Below the pieces are notes generated by a model. It did no database searches. It was not told the DNA's origin and was given only the letters and a program-made list of their open reading frames with translations. From Candidatus Kryptoniota bacterium (GTDB taxonomy: Bacteria; Bacteroidota; Ignavibacteria; Kryptoniales; JAKASW01), in NCBI GenBank assembly GCA_036567965.1, contig DATCTN010000030.1, positions 186,001 to 250,000 of the forward strand: 64,000 nt of DNA, read 5' to 3'. Positions 26,824-36,134 of the stretch are shown here, one piece after another (within the stretch, counting starts at the first letter, position 1; each line of letters opens with the position of its first letter). Both the position numbers and the translations under genes were made by a program.

Positions 26824-28265
26824 TCTTTGAAACAGACGTTGAGATTCCTTGCGGCGAATGCGTCGTCGAGTCGGCTTACCGGAGTCGTCGAGGGGGCTGA
26901 ACGCACGGTGTCGGGCGAAGATTTTGATTCCTCGTCAATCTTGAGGAGAGCCTCGGCGAACGCGTCGAGCGTTTCTCGCGTCTCTGTCTCCGTCGGCTCG
27001 ATCATTAACGCTTCATGCACGATCAGCGGAAAGTAAATGGTAGGGGCGTGATAGCCGTAATCGAGTATTCGTTTCGCGATGTCGAGCGTCTTAACGCCGC
27101 GATCCTTTTGCAGATCGGCGGACAGAACGAACTCATGCATCGGGCGCGCGTTGTACGGCAGGACAAATGCGCCTCTCAGCTTGCTTAAGAGGTAGTTGGC
27201 GTTGATAACCGCGTTTATACTGTTTCCCCGAAGCCCGTCTGGGCCATGAAAAAGGATATACGTATAAGCGCGCACGTGCATTCCGAAATTTCCGAAGAAA
27301 GAATGTATCTTACCGATTGAATTCTTCTTTTCCGAATTCAACACAAACCTGTCGCCGCTTTTTTCGATAACCGGGACAGGGAGAAATTCTTTCAGCTTGT
27401 CGTTGGCGGCTACAGGTCCTGAGCCCGGTCCACCTCCGCCATGCGGTGTCGAGAACGTCTTATGGAGATTTATGTGCACGACGTCGAAGCCCATGTCACC
27501 CGGTCTCACGAGTCCGACGATAGCGTTTAGGTTCGCGCCGTCCATGTACATGAGCCCGCCAACGTCGTGGACCATTTTACATATCTTCACGATGTCGGTC
27601 TCGAAAATCCCGAGCGTGTTGGGGTTCGTTAACATCATACCGGCAACTTCGTCGTCAAGATGGTTCTTCAGATCTTCGAGGTCTACAGTCCCGTTCCCGT
27701 TCGACTTGATGCTGACTGCTTTGTACCCGCTTATCGCGACGCTCGCGGGATTTGTGCCGTGGGCGGAGTCAGGAACAAGTATTTTGCTTCGGGTTTTTCC
27801 TTTGGACTCGTGGTATTTCCTGATGAGCATTATTCCCGTGAGCTCGCCCTGTGCACCGGCCGCCGGCTGCAACGACACTTCTGACATCCCCGCGATTTCC
27901 GCGAGCAGTCTGCCCAGGTTGTACATCAATTCGAGTGCGCCCTGAACGGCTTCCTGCGGCTCCATCGGGTGTATGTCGGCGTTACCCGCCATCGATGACG
28001 TCTTCTCGTTCACCTTCGGATTGTATTTCATGGTACACGAGCCGAGCGGGTAAAATCCTTTGTCGATGTGATAATTCATTCCGGATAGCCTGACGAAATG
28101 CCTGACGACTTCGTTCTCGCTTACCTCAGGCAACTCCGCCGGAGCCGTGCGCTTCAAGTTGTCCGGCACTGTTCCGAGAAACGCATCTTCAGGGACCTCT
28201 TGACGGGGGAGTGTGTAACCTTTTCGGCCACGGTGCGATAATTCAAAGATGAGTTTCTCTGCCAT
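26820..28265 (-). CDS. gcvPB: Glycine dehydrogenase (decarboxylating) subunit 2
   Basis: A 481-aa PLP enzyme, the C-terminal half of the glycine cleavage P protein in species with a split P protein. The PLP lysine lies in [18 protein letters not shown]; other family landmarks are [13 protein letters not shown] and [14 protein letters not shown]. The partner gcvPA, gcvT and gcvH are not in the window. I chose the ATG at 28265 ([13 protein letters not shown]) over a TTG 18 nt upstream. A promoter lies at 28285-28315. Confidence 0.94.
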   Translation of the reverse strand: MAEKLIFELSHRGRKGYTLPRQEVPEDAFLGTVPDNLKRTAPAELPEVSENEVVRHFVRLSGMNYHIDKGFYPLGSCTMKYNPKVNEKTSSMAGNADIHPMEPQEAVQGALELMYNLGRLLAEIAGMSEVSLQPAAGAQGELTGIMLIRKYHESKGKTRSKILVPDSAHGTNPASVAISGYKAVSIKSNGNGTVDLEDLKNHLDDEVAGMMLTNPNTLGIFETDIVKICKMVHDVGGLMYMDGANLNAIVGLVRPGDMGFDVVHINLHKTFSTPHGGGGPGSGPVAANDKLKEFLPVPVIEKSGDRFVLNSEKKNSIGKIHSFFGNFGMHVRAYTYILFHGPDGLRGNSINAVINANYLLSKLRGAFVLPYNARPMHEFVLSADLQKDRGVKTLDIAKRILDYGYHAPTIYFPLIVHEALMIEPTETETRETLDAFAEALLKIDEESKSSPDTVRSAPSTTPVSRLDDAFAARNLNVCFKE

Positions 28266-28284
28266 GTCTCTTTCTCTTTTCAAT

Positions 28285-28315
28285 AAAATTAGGTGGAGAA
28301 GGAGAATTTTTCAAG
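28285..28315 (-). promoter_or_regulatory. Promoter, CTTG-N20-TAATTTT
   Basis: Minus strand: CTTG (28315-28312), 20 nt, TAATTTT (28291-28285). The -7 begins 26 nt before the gcvPB ATG, leaving a short leader with a purine-rich AAAGAGAAAGAG stretch. Confidence 0.5.
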
Positions 28316-28334
28316 GAGCGGAAAGCAGGAGTGC

Positions 28335-28432
28335 TGGCTCAGTATGACCGCCGCGTCGAAACCTTGCGAAGGTAGCTAGGCTTCTGCTCAGAAACCTTCG
28401 CAAGGTAGCTCTGGGTGAACCAAACTGAGCCA
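28335..28432. repeat. Small palindromic element with two complementary hairpin units
   Basis: An outer inverted repeat TGGCTCAGT (28335-28343) / ACTGAGCCA (28424-28432) encloses ACCTTGCGAAGGT (28361-28373) and its exact reverse complement ACCTTCGCAAGGT (28394-28406), each preceded by GAA and followed by AGCT. It looks like a REP/BIME- or MITE-type element with no coding capacity, in the 403-bp gap between gcvPB and lemA. Confidence 0.7.
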
Positions 28433-28500
28433 ATACCAAAGGAGGGGGTGATGGTCTGTTTTCAAAGAGGTGTGTCATTGACATAGTATCTTACTGTCAT

Positions 28501-28602
28501 TTGGATTCCCGATAGGAGCGTTCGGGAATGACATTTGTGTTTTTTTTGTGGTAAAGTACTCAACGATGGGACATTTCCGTAGCGTCAAAGTAGCCGACTA
28601 CC
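28501..28602. repeat. Dispersed palindromic repeat, copy B
   Basis: An inverted-orientation copy of 13993-14143, without the 48-nt insert. Its core is an intact perfect palindrome, ATTCCCGA (28505-28512) and TCGGGAAT (28522-28529), with a 9-nt loop. Outside it the two copies share about 70 more bases including the CCCATCGTTGAGTA word and a run of eight A. Confidence 0.8.
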
Positions 28603-28616
28603 GGGAGGGGAACATT

Positions 28617-28648
28617 CTTGAGTTTCACTAGGCCCTTATCTAAATTTA
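28617..28648 (+). promoter_or_regulatory. Promoter, CTTG-N20-TAAATTTA
   Basis: CTTG at 28617-28620, 20 nt, TAAATTTA at 28641-28648, followed by AAAGGAG and the lemA ATG at 28669. Confidence 0.6.
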
Positions 28649-28668
28649 ACTAAACAAAGGAGTTCATT

Positions 28669-29274
28669 ATGTCGCGCGGAGCGATAATAGCACTGGCAAT
28701 CCTCGGCGTAATCATTCTAATAGGACTTGGCGTCGTCGGTTGGGGATTCGGAGTGTACAACAAGCTTGTCTCGTACGACGAAAATGTGAAGCAGTCATGG
28801 GGACAGGTTGAGAACCAATATCAAAGACGGTTTGACTTGATTCCAAACCTCGTCGAGACTGTGAAAGGTTATGCGAAGCACGAGGAGAGTGTTTTCGAGA
28901 ATGTGGCGGAAGCCCGCGCGAGCGTCGGCAAGATCACCATTACCCCTGAGGTTCTCTCCGATCCCCAGGCGTTCAGGAGATTTCAACAGGCGCAGGACGC
29001 TCTGAGCTCGGCGCTCACCAGACTCATGGCAGTCTCTGAAAACTATCCAAATCTAAAAGCCGATCAGAACTTCCTGTCGTTGCAGGCGCAACTCGAAGGA
29101 ACTGAAAACAGGATCGCCGTGGAACGCAGACGGTTCAACGAGTCTGTGCAGGGTTACAATGTCCTTGTGCGCACCGTTCCCTCGTCTATCATTGCGTCCT
29201 TCGGTGGATTTCACGAGCGCCCGTACTTTGAAGCTACTCAGGGTGCAGCCACCGCGCCGAAAGTGCAGTTCTGA
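28669..29274 (+). CDS. lemA: LemA family membrane protein
   Basis: A 201-aa protein: one N-terminal membrane helix (about residues 5-27) and a helical-bundle domain with the family signature YNKLVSYDENVKQSWGQVEN and RRFDLIPNLVETVKGYAKHE. LemA proteins are common but their function is poorly known; they are often paired with TPM-domain proteins, as here. AAAGGAG lies 6 nt upstream of the ATG. The stop overlaps the next ATG by one base (TGATG). Confidence 0.95.
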   Translation: MSRGAIIALAILGVIILIGLGVVGWGFGVYNKLVSYDENVKQSWGQVENQYQRRFDLIPNLVETVKGYAKHEESVFENVAEARASVGKITITPEVLSDPQAFRRFQQAQDALSSALTRLMAVSENYPNLKADQNFLSLQAQLEGTENRIAVERRRFNESVQGYNVLVRTVPSSIIASFGGFHERPYFEATQGAATAPKVQF

Positions 29275-30047
29275 TGAACCGAAAATTATTGTTGCGGTTC
29301 TTCGTTCTGGTTGCAGCGGTTCTCCTTTCTGCAGTCCGAATCAGCAATGCTCAATCCGTTCCTGCTCTCAGCGCGTATGTCACTGATCTTTCAGGCGTGC
29401 TATCGTCTGATCAAATCCAGGCGCTGGATTCTCGACTAAAGACTTATGAAGACACCACTTCAAATCAGATAGTTGTTCTCATTGTAAAATCAGTTCCGGA
29501 TGGGGACCTTGAGGGTTATTCGATGTCGGTCGCCGAGCATAACAAGATCGGCCAGAAGGGGAGAGACAACGGTGTTCTCTTCACGGTCGATGTCGGCGAT
29601 CATAAGACCCGGTTCGAAGTTGGATATGGTTTAGAGGGAAGCGTGCCGGACGCAATCGCCAGTTACATAATCGATGAGCTGGTCGTGCCCGATTTTAAAA
29701 ATGGTGATTACTACAGCGGTATCGACAAAGGTATAACGGCCATGGCTGCCCAAATCGGGGGAACATTCCACGCTGACCTTAAGAAGCACAAGGGTCATGT
29801 AAATGCAATTCCGATACTGGTATTTATCTTTTTTGTTTTCATATTCCCGATGCTTTTCGGTAACCGCCGGTATTCCGCCTCGTCGCGCGGGACCAGAAGC
29901 GGTTGGTGGATTTTCCCTTTGTTCCTCGGAGGATTCGGAGGAGGAAGATGGGGCGGCGGTGGTTTCGGTGGAGGTGGATTTGGAGGAGGTGGATTCAGCG
30001 GAGGCGGCGGATCGTTTGGCGGCGGAGGCGCAAGTGGCAGCTGGTAA
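29274..30047 (+). CDS. TPM-domain membrane protein (YgcG-like) with Gly-rich tail
   Basis: A 257-aa protein with a signal peptide (about 1-26), a TPM domain (about 35-170, with VTDLSGVLSSDQIQALDSRL and NGVLFTVDVGDHKTRFEVGYG), one membrane helix (about 178-195) and a C-terminal tail of GGGGFGG repeats ending in SGSW. TPM domains are seen in phosphatase-like and photosystem-repair proteins. Coupled to lemA by TGATG; the pair probably forms a membrane complex. A second TPM gene lies at 31082, beyond aroF. Confidence 0.9.
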   Translation: MNRKLLLRFFVLVAAVLLSAVRISNAQSVPALSAYVTDLSGVLSSDQIQALDSRLKTYEDTTSNQIVVLIVKSVPDGDLEGYSMSVAEHNKIGQKGRDNGVLFTVDVGDHKTRFEVGYGLEGSVPDAIASYIIDELVVPDFKNGDYYSGIDKGITAMAAQIGGTFHADLKKHKGHVNAIPILVFIFFVFIFPMLFGNRRYSASSRGTRSGWWIFPLFLGGFGGGRWGGGGFGGGGFGGGGFSGGGGSFGGGGASGSW

Positions 30048-30065
30048 AATTCGCAGGCGGCATCT

Positions 30066-31085
30066 ATGCTCATAGTCATGGAAAAGGGGGCGACCGACGA
30101 GCAAATCGAACGAGTCGAGGAAAAAATTCGATCGCTCGGCTGGACCCCTCATGAGATTCCAGGCTCGCTGCGGATCGCCATCGGCGTTACCGGCAACAAG
30201 GGAGCTGTAGACCCTAGTCTCTTCACAAATCTTCCCGGCGTCGTAGAGTGTATTCCTGTCAGCAGACCCTACAAGCTCGTAAGCAGAGATGTCAAACCGG
30301 AAGATACAATTGTCAGGGTTGGTGACGTCGATGTGGGAGGACCTGAACTTGTCGTAATGGCAGGTCCGTGTTCAGTCGAGAGCCGTGATCAAATTATGGA
30401 ACTCGCGGAGTTTCTCAAATCGCAGGGCGCTAAGGTTCTTCGTGGCGGTGCTTACAAACCGCGTACTTCGCCATATGCCTTCCAGGGATTGAAAGAAGAA
30501 GGACTCAAGTATCTCAGGGAAGCCGCTGAGAAATACCACATGGCTATAGTCACCGAGGTGAAGGATACTGAGACGGTCCAACTTGTCAGCGATTATTCCG
30601 ACATGCTGCAGATAGGTGCGCGCAATATGCACAACTTCTCACTCCTCGAGGCGGTCGGTCGGACCAGAAAACCGATTTTGCTCAAGCGCGGACTCGCTGC
30701 GACGATTGAAGAGTGGTTGATGGCGGCGGAGTATATCGCTTCCCAGGGAAATTACAATATCGCTCTCTGCGAACGCGGAATAAGAACTTTTGAAACGTAC
30801 ACAAGAAATACTTTAGACCTCAATGCCGTTCCGCTTGTGAAGCACCTGTCGCATCTTCCGATCATTGTAGACCCGAGTCACGGAACGGGTAGCTGGGAAC
30901 TTGTTACACCAATGGCTCTCGCCGCTGTTGCAGCCGGAGCGGACGGCCTTCTTGTAGAAGTCCATCCGGCTCCCGAAAAGGCGCTCTCGGACGGCAAGCA
31001 ATCACTGAAGCCGGAAAAGTTTGCAGAACTGATTAAGAGACTGAAGCAGATTATTCCCGCTGTCAATAAGAGATTTGAAGCATGA
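30066..31085 (+). CDS. aroF: 3-deoxy-7-phosphoheptulonate synthase, type I-beta with N-terminal regulatory domain
   Basis: A 339-aa DAHP synthase, first step of the shikimate pathway (erythrose 4-phosphate + PEP). An N-terminal ferredoxin-like/ACT-type domain (1-70) is followed by the barrel with [10 protein letters not shown] (near 97), [15 protein letters not shown] (near 126), QIGARNMHN and [12 protein letters not shown]. This layout is the Thermotoga type, whose N-terminal domain mediates feedback inhibition by aromatic amino acids. The gene is embedded between two TPM-domain genes. aroE (48145) and aroK (63433) are also in the window, but in other operons. Confidence 0.95.
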   Translation: MLIVMEKGATDEQIERVEEKIRSLGWTPHEIPGSLRIAIGVTGNKGAVDPSLFTNLPGVVECIPVSRPYKLVSRDVKPEDTIVRVGDVDVGGPELVVMAGPCSVESRDQIMELAEFLKSQGAKVLRGGAYKPRTSPYAFQGLKEEGLKYLREAAEKYHMAIVTEVKDTETVQLVSDYSDMLQIGARNMHNFSLLEAVGRTRKPILLKRGLAATIEEWLMAAEYIASQGNYNIALCERGIRTFETYTRNTLDLNAVPLVKHLSHLPIIVDPSHGTGSWELVTPMALAAVAAGADGLLVEVHPAPEKALSDGKQSLKPEKFAELIKRLKQIIPAVNKRFEA

Positions 31086-31531
31086 TTCAAAGAAGAATAA
31101 TTTCCAGGCAGGAACTCACCAATCTGAGTGCGCAAATTGCCGAGATAGAAAAAAATACTTCGGCTGAGATCCGCGTAGTGGTTCGCCACCGAAAACACTG
31201 GAGCGAACGCAAACTTACAGCGCGGCAAGTTGCGGAACGAGAATTTGTGCTTCTCGGGATGTCGAAAACTGACAACAGGTCCGGGATACTGGTTTTCATT
31301 CTGGTGAGTGAAAGGCAGTTCGAGCTTCTCGCTGATTCGGGAGTTGTGAAAGTTCTTCCGGATGAGTATTGGACCTCGGTCGCGCAAAAACTCTCCGAAC
31401 ATTTTTCGAAGAGTAATTTTTATCACGGGCTGACGATGTCTCTTTCAGAGATCGGGACGATATTGAAGGATAAGCTTCCGGCCGCCGGGGGAAAATCGAA
31501 TGAGCTCCCGAACGATATAATCGAGGAATAG
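31082..31531 (+). CDS. Short TPM-domain protein
   Basis: A 149-aa protein consisting of little more than one TPM domain: [20 protein letters not shown], then [20 protein letters not shown] and a C-terminal helix. No signal peptide or membrane segment, unlike the paralogue at 29274, so it would act in the cytoplasm unless the complex recruits it. The ATG overlaps the aroF stop by 4 nt. Confidence 0.85.
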   Translation: MIQRRIISRQELTNLSAQIAEIEKNTSAEIRVVVRHRKHWSERKLTARQVAEREFVLLGMSKTDNRSGILVFILVSERQFELLADSGVVKVLPDEYWTSVAQKLSEHFSKSNFYHGLTMSLSEIGTILKDKLPAAGGKSNELPNDIIEE

Positions 31532-31535
31532 AAAG

Positions 31536-32378
31536 GTGGAGAAGCTGAAACTGGCTGTCGCTCAGATCAGGCCGCGGCTGGGTGATGTCGCGTGGAATCT
31601 GGCTCATCACGTAGATTTCGTGGAGCGGGCGCGTGAAGAGGGTTCCAATCTGATTCTATTCCCTGAACTCGGTCTCACAGGCTATTCGGTGCGCGACCTC
31701 AATTCCGAGCTTGCGCTTCCTATCAACGACAAAGCGTTTGGCAAGTTCAAAACGTTGAGCAAGAAGATTTCGATAGTTGTCGGCGGAATTGTGCGGGAGG
31801 AGACCGGAGCGATAAGAAACGCGCTCATATACTTCGAAGCGGGTGAAATAAAACATGTTCACTTCAAAGTTTATCTCCCAACGTACGGGATCTTTGAGGA
31901 ACAGCGTTATTTCCTGCCTGGGAAAAAGGTTGAAGCTTTTGATACAAAATTCGGGAAGATCGGGCTCCTGATTTGCGAAGACCTGTGGCACATTTCGCTT
32001 CCGTATTTGCTCGCGCTTCAGGGCGCGAAGCTAATCCTTGCTGCTGCCGCGAGTCCTACCCGTCTGTCGGGAGAAGGGAAGGAGCACTCCGCTTACCAGA
32101 GTAACAGTGAACAGCACAAGAGTATCTCCCGTCTCCTGAGCGTTTTCCTCGCGTTCACTAACCGTGTCGGTTTTGAAGATGGAGTGAATTTCTGGGGAGG
32201 GTCCGAAATCGTTTCGCCCCATGGTGAAGTTCTTGCGGCGTGCAAACTGTACGACGAGGATCTCGTGTCTCACGGAATAGACCTTGCCGAAGTCGACAGG
32301 GCCCGACTCTTTGCACGGCATTTCCTCGATGAGGATCCCGCACTCCTGATGTCTCATCTTAAAGATCTGGGTTATTAG
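31536..32378 (+). CDS. Carbon-nitrogen hydrolase (nitrilase superfamily)
   Basis: A 280-aa nitrilase-superfamily protein with the complete Glu-Lys-Cys triad: Glu in LILFPELGLTGY (near 47), Lys in HVHFKVYLPTYGIFEE (near 109) and Cys in GLLICEDLWH (near 148). The sequence is close to the glutaminase domain of NAD synthetase and to omega-amidase-type amidases; no substrate can be assigned. GTG start 5 nt after the upstream stop, with GAGGA upstream. It ends the lemA operon; htpX has its own promoter. Confidence 0.88.
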   Translation: MEKLKLAVAQIRPRLGDVAWNLAHHVDFVERAREEGSNLILFPELGLTGYSVRDLNSELALPINDKAFGKFKTLSKKISIVVGGIVREETGAIRNALIYFEAGEIKHVHFKVYLPTYGIFEEQRYFLPGKKVEAFDTKFGKIGLLICEDLWHISLPYLLALQGAKLILAAAASPTRLSGEGKEHSAYQSNSEQHKSISRLLSVFLAFTNRVGFEDGVNFWGGSEIVSPHGEVLAACKLYDEDLVSHGIDLAEVDRARLFARHFLDEDPALLMSHLKDLGY

Positions 32379-32460
32379 CCGGAGCATTCCGCTACTCATT
32401 CCCATCTTAAGTGATTGGCGCAATCGACTTGCATGTAGTCATTTAGGGTTCTCGTGCTGC

Positions 32461-32491
32461 CTTGCAAGTCCGTGCCATGCTTGATAAATTG
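32461..32491 (+). promoter_or_regulatory. htpX promoter, CTTG-N20-TAAATTG
   Basis: CTTG at 32461-32464, 20 nt, TAAATTG at 32485-32491. The predicted leader of about 40 nt contains AAAGGAG (32518-32524) and a four-codon frame ATG-ATT-TTT-TTA-TGA (32527-32541) whose stop overlaps the htpX start. Confidence 0.55.
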
Positions 32492-32537
32492 TTTCGCTGT
32501 CCGATGCTTCATTTTGGAAAGGAGATATGATTTTTTT

Positions 32538-33395
32538 ATGAAGAATACTTTGAAGACAGTGTTCTTTATGACATTGATGATGGTGCTCTTCCTGTTCATT
32601 GGAAACCTGATCGGAGGCAAGACGGGCCTGACATATGCCTTTATCTTCAGCCTTGCCATGAATTTTTTTGCCTACTGGTTCTCGGATAAGATGGTACTTA
32701 TGAGCTACAGGGCGAAGCAGGTCAGCGAGGCGGAGGCACCGAGGCTTTTCTCGATGGTTCACCGGCTTGCCACGCGGGCCAGTATCCCGATGCCCAAACT
32801 TTATGTGATACCGACGGAAACTCCAAATGCCTTTGCGACTGGAAGGAGCCCGCAGCACGCTGCGGTGGCTGTGACCGAAGGAATCCTGAAGACACTGAAC
32901 GACGAGGAACTCGAGGCGGTCATCGGCCACGAGTTGTCACACGTTTTGCACCGCGACATTCTTACGTCGACTATTGTTGCGACGTTTGCGGGAGCAATAA
33001 CATACATCGCGCAAATGTTGAGCTGGTCCATGTTCATTTTCGGAGGACGCGGGCGCGACGACGACTCGTCGGCGCTTGGCGAGCTGTTCGTGATAATAGT
33101 CGCTCCCATTGCAGCAATGTTAATACAGCTTGCGATATCGCGTTCGAGGGAATATAAAGCCGACGAATCAGGCGCTCAGCTTTCAATGAAACCACTTTCA
33201 TTGGCAAGTGCGCTGGGTAAACTTCAGACGGCTGCGCAACAGATACCTATGCAGGCGCAGCCTTCAACCGCCCATTTGTTTATTGTGAATCCCTTAAAGG
33301 CAAAATCTTTATCGGGACTCTTCAGCACGCATCCTCCAACTGAGGAGCGGATAGCAAGGCTGGAAGCGTTAGCGGCAGGAAAAAACCTCTACTAA
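32538..33395 (+). CDS. htpX: HtpX zinc metalloprotease
   Basis: A 285-aa inner-membrane M48B protease that degrades misfolded membrane proteins. Two N-terminal membrane helices (about 6-25 and 33-50), the zinc motif GHELSHVLHRD (near 129-139), further membrane helices (about 143-165 and 178-198) and the third zinc ligand Glu in SREYKADE. The open frame extends 28 codons upstream, but the normal family start is the ATG at 32538 (MKNTLKTVFF). AAAGGAG is 13 nt upstream, unusually far, and a tiny leader frame lies between. Confidence 0.95.
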   Translation: MKNTLKTVFFMTLMMVLFLFIGNLIGGKTGLTYAFIFSLAMNFFAYWFSDKMVLMSYRAKQVSEAEAPRLFSMVHRLATRASIPMPKLYVIPTETPNAFATGRSPQHAAVAVTEGILKTLNDEELEAVIGHELSHVLHRDILTSTIVATFAGAITYIAQMLSWSMFIFGGRGRDDDSSALGELFVIIVAPIAAMLIQLAISRSREYKADESGAQLSMKPLSLASALGKLQTAAQQIPMQAQPSTAHLFIVNPLKAKSLSGLFSTHPPTEERIARLEALAAGKNLY

Positions 33396-33410
33396 AAATC
33401 CAGGAGACAT

Positions 33411-34694
33411 ATGGACTCGACGATCTACAAAGAACCGGCACCCATTGAAGATATTGAAAATCCTTTCGAGTCAATGATGCAGCGGTTCGATGTCGCGGCG
33501 GAACTTTTGGAGCTTGAACGCGGCGTTTATGAATATTTGAAAACGCCTGTCAAACAGGTGATAGTTTCAATCCCAATTCAGATGGACAGCGGTGAAATTG
33601 AAGTCTTTGAGGGATTTCGCGTGATCCACAACGATGCCCTCGGACCGTCCAAAGGCGGAATCAGGTATTCGCCCGATCTGACTCTCGATGAAGTGAAAGC
33701 GCTTGCAGCATGGATGACATGGAAATGTTCGATTGCAAATATACCGTTCGGCGGTGCGAAGGGCGGAGTCAGGTGCGACCCTTCAAAGTTGACGCCTGTT
33801 GAGCTTGAGAAGATCACCCGCCGCTTCACGGCGAACATGCTGGATGTGTTTGGGCCTGACAAAGACATTCCCGCTCCGGATATGAACACGAATGAGCAGA
33901 TCATGGCATGGATCATGGACACTTACAGCATGCACAGTCGCAAGACCGAAACCGCCGTTGTCACGGGGAAGCCTTTGATCATCGGCGGGTCACTTGGGCG
34001 GCGTGAAGCCACGGGACGCGGAGTGATGGTGATGACCTTCGCCGCAATGGCAAAGAGAGGTCTGAATCCGAAGCAGACGACTTGCGCCGTTCAGGGTTTC
34101 GGAAATGTGGGATCGGTTTCTGCTAAACTACTTAGCGAACAGGGCTTGAAAGTGGTCGCGATCAGCGACGTAAGCAGCGGATATTATAATAAGAAAGGCA
34201 TCGACGTCAACCAGGCGATCGAGTGGGTTCAAAAGCACCGCGTCCTCGAAGGTAGCGGCATCGGGGATTCGATATCGAATGAGGAGCTTCTTGAACTTGA
34301 GGTTGATGTCCTTGTGCCGGCGGCCCGCGAGGATCAGATTACTCACAAGAACGCGTCGAAGATAAAGGCGAAGATTATTGTCGAGGGTGCCAATGGCCCG
34401 ACTGCTGCCAAGGCGGATCCAATACTTGACGGGAATGGAATTCTCGTCGTCCCGGATATTCTGGCGAACTCAGGCGGAGTGACTGTCAGCTATTTTGAGT
34501 GGGTGCAGGACCGCCAGGGATACTTCTGGACACTTGACCGGGTCAATAGACGCCTGGAACGAATGATGCACGATGCTTTCACAAATGTCTTCATGTCAGC
34601 CGAGAAACACAAAGTGTCTATGCGACTTGGAGCTTACATCCTGGCGATAGACAAAGTTGCCAGGACGCTCAAAGTTCGCGGAATTTACGCGTGA
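33411..34694 (+). CDS. gdhA: Glutamate dehydrogenase
   Basis: A 427-aa hexameric-type glutamate dehydrogenase interconverting glutamate and 2-oxoglutarate plus ammonia. The catalytic Lys lies in PFGGAKGGVRCDP (near 118-130), the substrate Lys in GPSKGGIRYSP, and the NAD(P)-binding motif in GFGNVGSVSAKLL (near 223-235). Coenzyme preference is not assignable. AGGAG lies just upstream of the ATG, 15 nt after htpX. The stop overlaps the following exported-protein gene. Confidence 0.96.
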   Translation: MDSTIYKEPAPIEDIENPFESMMQRFDVAAELLELERGVYEYLKTPVKQVIVSIPIQMDSGEIEVFEGFRVIHNDALGPSKGGIRYSPDLTLDEVKALAAWMTWKCSIANIPFGGAKGGVRCDPSKLTPVELEKITRRFTANMLDVFGPDKDIPAPDMNTNEQIMAWIMDTYSMHSRKTETAVVTGKPLIIGGSLGRREATGRGVMVMTFAAMAKRGLNPKQTTCAVQGFGNVGSVSAKLLSEQGLKVVAISDVSSGYYNKKGIDVNQAIEWVQKHRVLEGSGIGDSISNEELLELEVDVLVPAAREDQITHKNASKIKAKIIVEGANGPTAAKADPILDGNGILVVPDILANSGGVTVSYFEWVQDRQGYFWTLDRVNRRLERMMHDAFTNVFMSAEKHKVSMRLGAYILAIDKVARTLKVRGIYA

Positions 34695-35305
34695 TGAAAT
34701 CGGCACTGGCCATATCAGGATTCGTAATCGTTTCGAGCCTGCTTCCGTGCGCGTCACGGAGCTCCGATCGACCAACGAACTACGAGGTGGTCAGTTCCCA
34801 CATCGACTCGCTTGTGAATGTCGTGACAGGGATATTGAGGAAGGACAGCATCACCTCGCTTGACTACAGATCGGCACGAAGAGAAATCGATGAGTTTGTT
34901 CACCAAAGGGTGTCGGAGGGATTACTTGGAAAGGGGATCAAGCTCCTCTCAGATTCCGCGTCGACTGCGTCGATGAGAGTGACAGTTCCCCTGATGGAAG
35001 TTTCCTATTCCGCTCCCGTAAGCTCGCATGTGTTCGGTTCGTCCGACGTCATAAGATCAATACATTCCGAATACTCAGTTGAGATTGTGCTAAAAGATCA
35101 AGTCGCATTTTCAAAATCCTTGAGATACTCTTACGTGGACACGATCAGCGAAAGTGAGATCACAGAATTGGAATCTGGTTCGTACAGTTTTCTAAGGGGA
35201 AAATTCGAAAATTCCGGAATCCTCGATGACATTCTACAACCAATACTTTTTGTAGCTGCGGCCGGGGTTATCGTCTACCTTTTCTTTACACTCAGAGGGA
35301 GTTGA
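34691..35305 (+). CDS. Exported hypothetical protein with C-terminal membrane anchor
   Basis: A 204-aa protein with an N-terminal signal sequence (about 1-22; LLPC may be a weak lipobox), a soluble beta-rich centre and a C-terminal membrane helix (about 180-199). No family recognised. GTG-ATG at 34691-34696 offers two adjacent starts overlapping the gdhA stop; bamD starts directly after its stop, so it may be envelope-related by context only. Confidence 0.7.
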   Translation: MMKSALAISGFVIVSSLLPCASRSSDRPTNYEVVSSHIDSLVNVVTGILRKDSITSLDYRSARREIDEFVHQRVSEGLLGKGIKLLSDSASTASMRVTVPLMEVSYSAPVSSHVFGSSDVIRSIHSEYSVEIVLKDQVAFSKSLRYSYVDTISESEITELESGSYSFLRGKFENSGILDDILQPILFVAAAGVIVYLFFTLRGS

Positions 35306-36082
35306 ATGAATTTCAAAATTATCTTCGGAGTCTTCTTCTTGATAGGATTCGCTGTGCTCTTGCAGTCGTGCTCTTCAACCGAAGAAGTCATTATTCAGGG
35401 TGCAGGGGAAACGTTTCGAACCGGCATGGCGTACTTGCGTGACGGTGCGTATGACAAAGCTAAAAATGAATTCGATATCGTGGTGAAGCAGTATCCGGCG
35501 AGCGCTTATGCAGACAGCGCGCAGTACTACCTCGCGGAGACTTATTACGATCGCGAGGAATTTCTGACGGCCGCATTCGAATACCAGAACCTGATCCGTA
35601 ATTATCCTACGTCCAGACTCGCTCCTCAGGCCCGGTTTCAGGTGGCGAAATGCTATGAGCAACAGTCGCCGAGAGTCGAATTGGACCAGGACAACACGTC
35701 CAAAGCGATTGACGCTTTTCAGAGTTTTATAGACTACTATCCCACGAGCCCGCTGGTGAGCGAGGCTGAAAAGGAAATAATGAACCTGAGAAATAAACTT
35801 GCGGAGAAAGATTACGCCATAGCGCAACAGTACCAGATTCTTGGATATTACAAAGCGGCGACCGTGTACTACGATGAAATTCTGGATCAGTACCACGATT
35901 CGGGTATCGCCGACAAAGCTTCCATCGAGAAAGTAAAAGTTCTGATGATGAGGAAGAAAGACAACGACGCGAAAGCTGCTCTCGAGAAGTTCTATATCAT
36001 GTTCCCGAATTCCGCACTCAAGACTCAGGCGGACGACCTTGCGAGACAGCTGAACATGTCCGGACAGGTAGGAGTGCAGTAA
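35306..36082 (+). CDS. bamD: Outer membrane assembly lipoprotein BamD
   Basis: A 258-aa lipoprotein with lipobox LQSC (Cys22) and five TPR motifs in the BamD order, starting with AGETFRTGMAYLRDGAYDKA and NEFDIVVKQYPASAYADSAQ. BamD is an essential part of the BAM complex that inserts beta-barrel proteins into the outer membrane. It starts immediately after the upstream stop, with AGAGGGAG upstream. bamA is not in the window. Confidence 0.92.
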   Translation: MNFKIIFGVFFLIGFAVLLQSCSSTEEVIIQGAGETFRTGMAYLRDGAYDKAKNEFDIVVKQYPASAYADSAQYYLAETYYDREEFLTAAFEYQNLIRNYPTSRLAPQARFQVAKCYEQQSPRVELDQDNTSKAIDAFQSFIDYYPTSPLVSEAEKEIMNLRNKLAEKDYAIAQQYQILGYYKAATVYYDEILDQYHDSGIADKASIEKVKVLMMRKKDNDAKAALEKFYIMFPNSALKTQADDLARQLNMSGQVGVQ

Positions 36083-36134
36083 ATGCCCTTACTGATATCG
36101 ATGCGTCGAAGGGCGGAAGGGAAGCACGACCAAA

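Noticed and set aside
28335-28432. CRISPR array
   Set aside because: Only two hairpin units, in opposite orientation and without regular spacers; no cas genes in the window.
29795-30079. A proline-rich protein on the minus strand
   Set aside because: It is the antisense reading of the Gly-rich tail of the TPM protein (GGN codons read as NCC).
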